The translations under genes were made by a program, and so were the position numbers. From Telmatactis stephensoni (taxonomy: Eukaryota; Cnidaria; Anthozoa; Actiniaria; Isophelliidae): a DNA stretch of 64,000 nt. Under the pieces are notes generated by a model. It saw nothing but the letters and a program-made list of their open reading frames with translations, had not been told where the DNA came from and searched no databases. How positions within the stretch are numbered: the stretch's first letter is position 1; each line of letters starts with the position of its first letter. The stretch lies in the NCBI GenBank assembly GCA_029948255.1, contig JALIZF010001475.1, positions 262,501-326,500 on the forward strand. The letters are read 5' to 3'. Shown piece by piece: positions 57,401 through 64,000 of this stretch.

Positions 57401-60400
57401 GGATCAGGGATCAAGCTCGGTATATGGGATCAGGGATCAAGCCCCGAATTATGGCCAGGATCAGGGATCAGAGGCCAGTGCTCAAGGATCAAATGGGTGG
57501 GATCGAGGATCAGGAACATTGGGTCAGAATCAGGGATCAGCTCAGTTTTTTTGCACCAAGGATCAGGGATAAAAAATATGGGCTCAGGAATCAAAATTTC
57601 CATAAAAACCCAGATCAGTGAGATGAAAATATACAATGTTACGAGCCTGAACTGTGGAAAAATACCCAGATGACCTTTGTTAAAAAGCTTTGTTACTCGG
57701 GCTTCCTCACTTACTCAAGTGAACGATATTGAAGCGTATTGTTTTGATAGAAGAATTGGGAGTATAGCGTACCCTTTCAAGCACATGCATGACAATAGGA
57801 TTTAATGTGTTATGAACCGTAACAAGTATTAGAAACAAATGTAATGAAAGACGGACAGGCACTGAGACAGGATGAAGTTGAAGTATGCATGGATGAAAGA
57901 TGCCGTGCTAGAAAACTGAGAAATCCCAATGTGGCCTAGAACCGGCTTCCTGGCGGTGAACCTACGGTCTATTTCCCTAACAAAGCTGAGAAGAATATCA
58001 GCCTTCGACCTGGTTCGGATTCGAACCCATGGCCCCTGGATTTGAACGCCAATGCTCTACCAACTGAGCAACGAGTTCAACTTCTTAACTTCAACTTCAT
58101 CTTTATTTGTATGGTAATATTACGTACTTAAAATGTTATGTTTAATTTGCTTTTAAAGTACAAGGAAGCTGTACCTTTGATACATCAATGTGTGGGTATA
58201 AGATTAGGAATAGAATGTGGTGGAAATGGCCAGGATGGACGATACGAAAAGGATCTAGATGGTCAAAGTACGACCATACCTTCAATCTCGGTGAGTTTAA
58301 TACACGTTCAGAAAAACATATTTAGAATTTAAGGTGAGTCAATAGTTCCAAATGGCCGAATCGGTCATATCGGTTTTTGGCTCATAACTTTGACTCCCTT
58401 TGAGCAATGACCGTCAAACGGCACCAAAATCTAAAACAGTCATTCAGCTATAATATGATATACATGCACTGATCGCGTTTTATGTCAGTAATTTGTGATA
58501 TATACGACATTAAACGAATGAGCTGTTGTCACAAAAACTCGATTTTGTGGAAAATCTAGCCGTTTTATTTCGCTGAAAAATTTAGAATCCTTTTAGCTAA
58601 ACATAACAGACAACTCGGCCACGTTTTAAGAAATTCGTCGGAACTGAAGTCTCGCAACAGAAGCGAACAGAAAAGGCACCTAAATTCTATATTGTCATCA
58701 TCTTGAATGTTGTGAACGAAATAGTCGCTCCCTAAATTAAACATGCTTTAAAGCCGCGGTTTTAGGCTAAAGCTGGCGGCAATTCATTATACTTTCGACT
58801 GCCATACCGCGATTGTCGACCAGACTGACCGTTTTAAAAGTATTTTAAAGTTGTATGAATGTAATAAAATGCTCAAATACCTGCCTAGGTCCAAGAAGTT
58901 GCGTTTTCTCCAATTGCTTCGTACTTTTTTCAAATTGTTCCGTTAGAATTTTCCCACATAAGCTTCAAACTACTGTGATGAATCATTAACCAATTTTGCT
59001 GTTGTTCGTGGTTTGGAATAAGAGAAATTACGTTTTTGGTTGAGCTCAGTTCCATTTCGTCGCTCAAAACAAACTCTTTGCTGCTTTGTTTTTGAATACG
59101 CAATGAGGCAAGGTGCAAGATATGTCAAGAATTCGCACCCTTGTTAGGGGGGAGCCTCTATTATACAGTATAACCACGAACTATAATGCAATATGCATTT
59201 TGTCGGCATACCGATGGCAATGATAACTTCAATCCTTCAATCAACAGGTAAATATATCCATGCAGAAACACCACGTTTAAGTAAAGGAACCAGATCTCAA
59301 CTAATCAGCCCCACGATAACCAACGTCCAATGTGTTACTTTCTATTATTACATGCACATGTATGGAAAACACACTGGTGAATTAAACGTTTATACCCGAG
59401 TACAGAACACCAACAAAAGAGTGTTGAGGCTTTCTGGTAACTATGGCGAACAGTGGAAAAAAGCTACAGTATACATAGATAAACGTACTGCCAAAGGACC
59501 TTTCATAGTAAGAACAAATATCTATTGTACTACAACCAATTATTATATGGCAGGCCGGTCCGAAGAAAAAGGGAAAAATCTGATTGGTTCTCAGAGCGGT
59601 CGGAATCCTCCACGCAGTCCGGACCGGCGTTCCGGACCGCTTCCCCGGTTTCCGGACCGGCACTGACACTTTTTTACGTTTCCTGGCTGTTTTCTCTCGA
59701 TTTGTTTCGTTTAATTATAAAAAGCTAACAGTTGACATGAGTGAAAAATACAGCAAAAAATTCAAATGACCCTCATTTTAGAATAAACTTTGGACATTTT
59801 TGAAAAGATAAGACGCCGCTGATCCATCACAAACATCGTCAAAAAACTGGCTACGTGTAGTCAGAAAATAATACGCTTACTATAATTTTCCTAGAAAGTA
59901 TTTCATGTTTGATCGAACAGCTGATAGAAATTTGGTGAAATCAGTGAATCCAAATAGTTGTATAAGCATGCAAGTAAGCCAGAGAGTCTTTTTAAGATCC
60001 ACGAGTAAGCTTACCGAGACATCATGCCCGGAAATACGCCTTGAGAAAATAACTATCCTTTCACTCATACTCTTCAAAACACCTTGTGTTTTTTTTTTTT
60101 TTTTCTGGTCATCGTCTTCAAGAGCCACGTAAATTTGGTGTAAAGCGATTGTGGACATTTTGAGTCTAGGTGTCAGCTTTAAATTATTTCTTCCTTTTAA
60201 AATCCAGTGAAGACCATGACCTTGTAGGCGACGATCGAGCAACCAAACACAACAAAAGTGCCAGCTCCAAAAAATTGCTTCCAGCCCAATTACGACAGCT
60301 TGAAGTCGGCAAAATGAAGCAAAAACTATTTTTCTCTTCTTTTTTTCGGTTCTTCGTTTTAAAATCAGCTCAGTTCAAAGAGAAAAGTCAGTCTATTGCT

Positions 60401-63331
60401 TTTTAGCAGAAAGAAGAATTCCCGCCATTCACAGAATTCCCGCCATTCGGAGTGCAGACGCGCGCGTCCGCCTAACAGAAAGCGCAGGAATTTTTTGCTA
60501 ATTGTTTTTATTTGTTTGGCTGGGGGAAAAAGTTTTTCTAAAGTTGTTTTACTTTAGGTTTTTGGCTATTTTTGCATTAGAATGGCTCCTTATTTCTTAC
60601 AGTGATGATATCTTTATTTGACAATTTCTGTTCCTTGCTAGTGAAACCGGAAGTCAACTGAACCGGGAGCCAGTCAAAACCGGCTTTTTTTTTCAGTTCA
60701 TCGAGTTTATAACCAACGATTTTTTTTTAAATCGGCTGGTCAGCCATATAATAAATAAGGCTCGGTCCGCACCTGCACGCAAAATATTAAAGAACTCGAC
60801 CAAATATCCTCCTATCCGGACCGAACAAGCTCGGGTCAATAACTTACATATATATTGAATGTATATTTATTATATAATAATATAATATAATTAGCGCATG
60901 CTCAGCAGTGGGAGGGTCTCAGTAAAGCCCGCCGAGTGTACACTATCAGAGTATAAACCACGGCTTAGCCTTATCTATTTGGTAATTAGCGCATGCTCAG
61001 CAGTGGGAGAGTCTAAAGCCCGCCGAGTATACGCTATCAGAGTATAGATAGATCACGGCTTAGCCTTATCTATTTGTTTATTGGCGCATGCTCAGCATCG
61101 ATCTAAAGCCCGCCAAATATGCACTCAAACGAGCTGAGCGTCTTGTTATAACAAGACTAATATAATATTCAGGCTGGCCTAATTAAGTTTTCATTAATGG
61201 TTTAGCATCGAAAAATCTAACGAAAACGGCATTGGCGTTAACACGTTTAGCCCTAACCCGAACAAATAAGCCCAATGGTAATTCTTTGTACGTAGGTATC
61301 ATACTTGAAATGTAAACGTACAAACTATGTATGTACTTGAATATATTAGACTAACATTGTTATTTGTTAGCTTATTTTTGAAAGTGTCAGAGGAGGTCGT
61401 GACGGAGGAGACATTGCAATTGACGACATTTCAACTTCTAGTAGATGTCGTCGTCCAAAACCAACATCAAAACCAACATCAAAACAAGGTACGTTTTTGG
61501 TAATAAAAGTATAGGTACCACATGGCCAGATATTACGGTCATCTATGTAATTTTGAATTGATTTAACCGCTTCAAGCGCCACAGCGCATGCGCAGACATG
61601 AACTAACTCTAGCGCTTCAACTTCTTACTATCGATAGCCGTCCGGCCCTTTTGTCAATCACAAAAATTAATGTTAGAGCTCTATAAATGCCAGAAATGGA
61701 AAAAGCATGCCAAACTCAGTTATCACTGAAAGGTCCAGATAGTTGTCTTTGAAAACCTGATGAGTCTTAGAAACACTGGGTTTTTTTCGTCGTCGTCGTC
61801 GTTGTTGTTGTTGCTTTCAAAGAATGTATGGTCATTTTTACCACGAAGTATGATTTCTGAAGTTTAATTACCACTTAATTATATCCATTTTGAAATCTCA
61901 ACTTTATCAGGAATAACAAAGTCATTAAGAATATATATCCAAGAAAAGTCTTTAAAGATGCGATTAATGACAGAAGCAAAAGGATGCAATTTAGGAATTA
62001 ATCGCACACTTTTTAACCAATCAGATTGCAGAAATCACCAGTGATTTCAAAATGGATATAATTAATGATAAAATTAAACTTGAAATTTCAATGATAAACT
62101 TAAACTTAAATTTTCGGTGAAAACAGATACAATGGGCCCACAGGCCCATTATAAAAACCTTATACACAGTTCCATCTTATTTAGGAAATATTAACTCCGT
62201 TCGTCTGGTCATTAAAAGCCGATCATATGCAAAGCACCAAGGACGAGTCGAAGTTCTTCATAATGGAAAATGGGGAACCATTTGTGACAAGTCTTGGAGC
62301 ATTGAAGACGCAACAGTTGTGTGTAAGATGTTGGGTTTTCCTGGAGCTGTGAAGGCTGTTAAATCTTCTGGTCTTGGCAGTGGTGTAGGAGATATATGGC
62401 TGAGTGATGTCCAATGTACAGGAAAAGAGAAGTCAATCTTTGGATGTAGACATGCAAGATGGGGTGTTAATAATTGTTTACACAGTCAGGATGCTGGAGT
62501 AATATGTCAAGCTGGTAAATATCTAAATCACTTTAGTAGATCTCAAATTAATTTTTAGCTTAGCCTAAAAGTAAACGAATCAGTGTTGTCAACTTTCTTA
62601 TATGAGGAGATACTTAGGCCTTTAATTTCTGATCAGATTTCCCTCGCCGTTTATCCCCTGCGAAAACCCTTCAACTATACAATCATTGTCAGAATTGTCT
62701 GCAATGATGCAAGAATGGCACAGATGTATGGTTAGTGCGCTGCCTTTGAAGCTCGATCCCCGGATCTCACATCCTTGTTTCAACTTCTTTCCTTTCTGTG
62801 TAGCTTTAAGTAGCTTTGAATACCCTTAAAACGGAGCACTGATGGACCTGATGGAGAGAGGGGAGTAAAATGAGCGCACCGTCGACCTCGTGTTTATCAC
62901 TTAGTCAAATTACTCGGTCACGAGTTATCGACGTAAACTTTACTTAGTAAAGCGTAGTCGTACTTAAGTCGTAGTTTTTGCTCTTTTACTCTGGTAGGCG
63001 GTCAGCTAGCGACTCATCACAAATCATAGTTAATAGAGGGTCCCCTCTATTAACTATGCACAAATAATCGAAAACGAGGCTATACATTTTTAATCAGCCG
63101 AAAGTGAAATGACCCGCGAAATGACAAACCACACAAACAAGTTTACCCTTAATTTTCAAATGATATTAGCTGCTCCGTTGATTATTTCGGTATTTATGTA
63201 TTTTGCAACAGACTTCACTTGGTTAGCTCAGAATGGAAGTTGTGACTTTAGCAGTGGTTTATGTGGGTACACAAATGAAGCTAAAAACACCAGCAGAGTT
63301 GCTTGGAGAAGACGAAGCGGCAGTTATGCAG
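54484..63331 (+). CDS. Secreted MAM-MAM-SRCR-MAM protein (3' end outside window)
   Basis: Nine exons join in phase: 54484-54544, 55281-55454, 55786-56033, 56507-56654, 58159-58290, 59248-59507, 61371-61488, 62185-62514, 63212-63331. An acceptor at 54466/54467 suggests an upstream non-coding exon. The protein starts with a signal peptide (MICILAVSLILFGCAFA). MAM1 (exons 2-4) begins GSCSFDNGTCGY with CVQFYYYKTF; MAM2 (exons 5-7) begins GSCTFDTSMCGY and ends GGDIAIDDISTSSRC, followed by a KPTSKPTSKQ linker. Exon 8 is a complete SRCR domain with six cysteines (WGTIC, VVCKML, VQC, FGC, NNC, VIC). Exon 9 begins MAM3 (NGSCDFSSGLCGY). MAM and SRCR are extracellular adhesion/recognition domains, so a secreted or surface recognition role is likely. 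No middle exon for MAM3 was seen after 63331. Confidence 0.88.
56121..56407. mobile_element. MITE with long inverted repeats and TATA flanks
   Basis: GTCAATTGAAGAAACGTTGT at the left and its complement at the right; arms of about 75 bases continue through CATAGAAGCTGAGACCGAAA. TATA flanks both ends, so the target duplication is TA or TATA. It lies in the intron between MAM1 exons 55786-56033 and 56507-56654. Confidence 0.85.
56767..57384. mobile_element. 618-bp element with about 160-bp inverted repeats and 9-bp target duplication
   Basis: TAGCCTGCGTCACATCCGGA at the left is mirrored at the right; the arms stay nearly identical for about 160 bases. Perfect flanks CTGTCAGGC (56758-56766 and 57385-57393). 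The terminal TAGCCTGCG matches the small hairpin family at 8742 and 21062. Long arms and 9-base duplications are typical of Mutator-like elements. It lies in the intron between exons 56507-56654 and 58159-58290. Confidence 0.92.
57400..57620. repeat. Degenerate GGATCAGGGATCA repeat
   Basis: GATCAGGGATCA-type units recur irregularly about ten times (TGGGATCAGGGATCAAGC, CAGGATCAGGGATCAGAGG). It starts just after the right target duplication of the preceding element. Confidence 0.85.
57950..58080 (-). mobile_element. tRNA-derived SINE
   Basis: The minus strand reads GTTGCTCAGTTGGTAGAGCA (A box), then GGGTTCGAATCCGAACCAGG (B box), followed by a non-tRNA body. It lies in the same MAM/SRCR intron, about 80 bases before exon 58159-58290. 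Confidence 0.7.
59530..60880. other. Intron with a probable transposon insertion
   Basis: Contains CCGGACCGGCG-type repeats near 59600-59670 and ACCGGAAGTCAACTGAACCG near 60645, plus a (T)n run at 60089-60104. Several short frames occur but none has recognisable motifs. Ends could not be defined. Confidence 0.35.
60890..61130. repeat. Tandem repeat, about 95-bp unit, 2.5 copies
   Basis: Units start ATTAGCGCATGCTCAGCAGT (60890), again at 60985, then TTGGCGCATGCTCAGCA near 61080; each carries TAAAGCCCGCCGAGT and CACGGCTTAGCCTTATCTA. Confidence 0.9.
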
Positions 63332-64000
63332 GTAAAAGTTGAATGTCATCGTGCTTGGTTATCAGTCATTAAGGGTTCGGTCGCAATTGACCCATTTAAG
63401 ATCAATAACTAAAATAACAAATTAAGGTAGCTCGACTGGATTTTGTTTTAGGCGCACGTCTGCTGGCGGGATCGGAGTGGACCGCAGGGGAATGGGAGCT
63501 AGACTAATAAAGGATGCGAAGGAGACTAAGGCCTAGTTCAAACGTCGCATCTTACATGTGTCGAATTCAATGCAAATTAGTCAAATCTTTTGTTTCTACT
63601 CATTATCATCTCATTTGCATTGAATTCAGCAGGTCTGGTGTTTGGGAATTGTTCGCAAAATGCGTCGCGGCCAGAAGGCTTATTTCACAACAATTTGTAT
63701 ATAGCAAGTCTAGGGATAGATTCAAGATATTTTTGACGTTTAAATAATTATGATCGGAGCTACCAATAATTTATAGTGACGGCATTGCGGTTTTTACAGA
63801 CATTAAATTTTTAGTCATAATAACAAAACTATGTTTATTGGTTAATAAAATCCAGATTAAGTTCTTCGCCTTGTTCCTTGGCTTTCGCGTTGTTTTTCTC
63901 GGATGGTGAGAAAAACGGAGATAGTGTAAACTAAAGGCAGGTACTGTAGTTAAAGCATACAACCAATTTGATACCAGTTTTTGTAAAAGTACCATCTTCT
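63332..64000. other. Window end, intron of the MAM/SRCR gene
   Basis: After the donor at 63332 no further MAM exon is recognised. CGAATTCAATGCAAAT near 63560 and ATTTGCATTGAATTC near 63615 form a short inverted pair. Nothing else is seen. Confidence 0.5.

Noticed and set aside
57197..57673. 158-residue open frame
   Set aside because: Covers one arm of the inverted-repeat element and the GGATCAGGG repeats; the mirrored frame occurs in the other arm.

Overview
This is nuclear DNA of an invertebrate animal, most likely an anthozoan cnidarian (coral or sea anemone). The evidence is multi-exon genes with GT-AG introns, low gene density, many short inverted-repeat transposons, a 5'-truncated LINE, tRNA-derived SINEs, and a gene set (MAM/SRCR proteins, a D8C-type fragment, a glycine/GABA-like Cys-loop receptor, CTC1) that fits this group. 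No bacterial features such as operons, ribosome binding sites or CRISPR arrays are present. Exon models were assembled by eye from splice sites, reading-phase continuity and resemblance to known families; no search was run.

Layout. (1) 266-3669, +: 3' part of a seven-exon gene I do not recognise. (2) 4255-18536, -: apparently complete 20-exon CTC1, the large subunit of the CST telomere-replication complex, with an antisense 5'-truncated LINE (10085-12291) in one intron and a C-rich minisatellite abutting its last exon. (3) 18537-19055: a 519-bp head-to-head intergenic region shared with (4) 19056-24219, +: nine-exon endonuclease/exonuclease/phosphatase (CCR4-like) gene whose sixth intron holds a 0.6-kb CAGT microsatellite. 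(5) 24987-27600: a 2.6-kb inverted-repeat element with arrays of short GAGTTA/TAACTC hairpins. (6) 29793-37831, +: complete nine-exon glycine/GABA-type Cys-loop receptor subunit whose M2 entrance lacks the Pro-Ala of anion channels and carries Gly-Asp. (7) 40146-41360, +: intronless GNAT-type acetyltransferase, NAT16-like. (8) 44252-47494, -: MAM-SRCR-SRCR gene with a frameshift and a nonsense codon in the MAM part. (9) 48678-49257, +: D8C-domain exon broken by a 390-bp MITE and a frameshift. (10) 54484 to beyond the window end, +: secreted MAM-MAM-SRCR-MAM protein, an intact relative of (8).

The rest is mostly repeats. Several MITE families occur in multiple copies: a hairpin family with TAGCCTGCG ends and perfect 9-bp target duplications, a CCTGGTT-ended family, a TAGAG-ended family and a CCCGGGGG-ended family with 8-bp duplications. 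The genes are independent units; the only suggestive pairings are the CTC1/EEP divergent promoter and the diverging MAM/SRCR paralogues.
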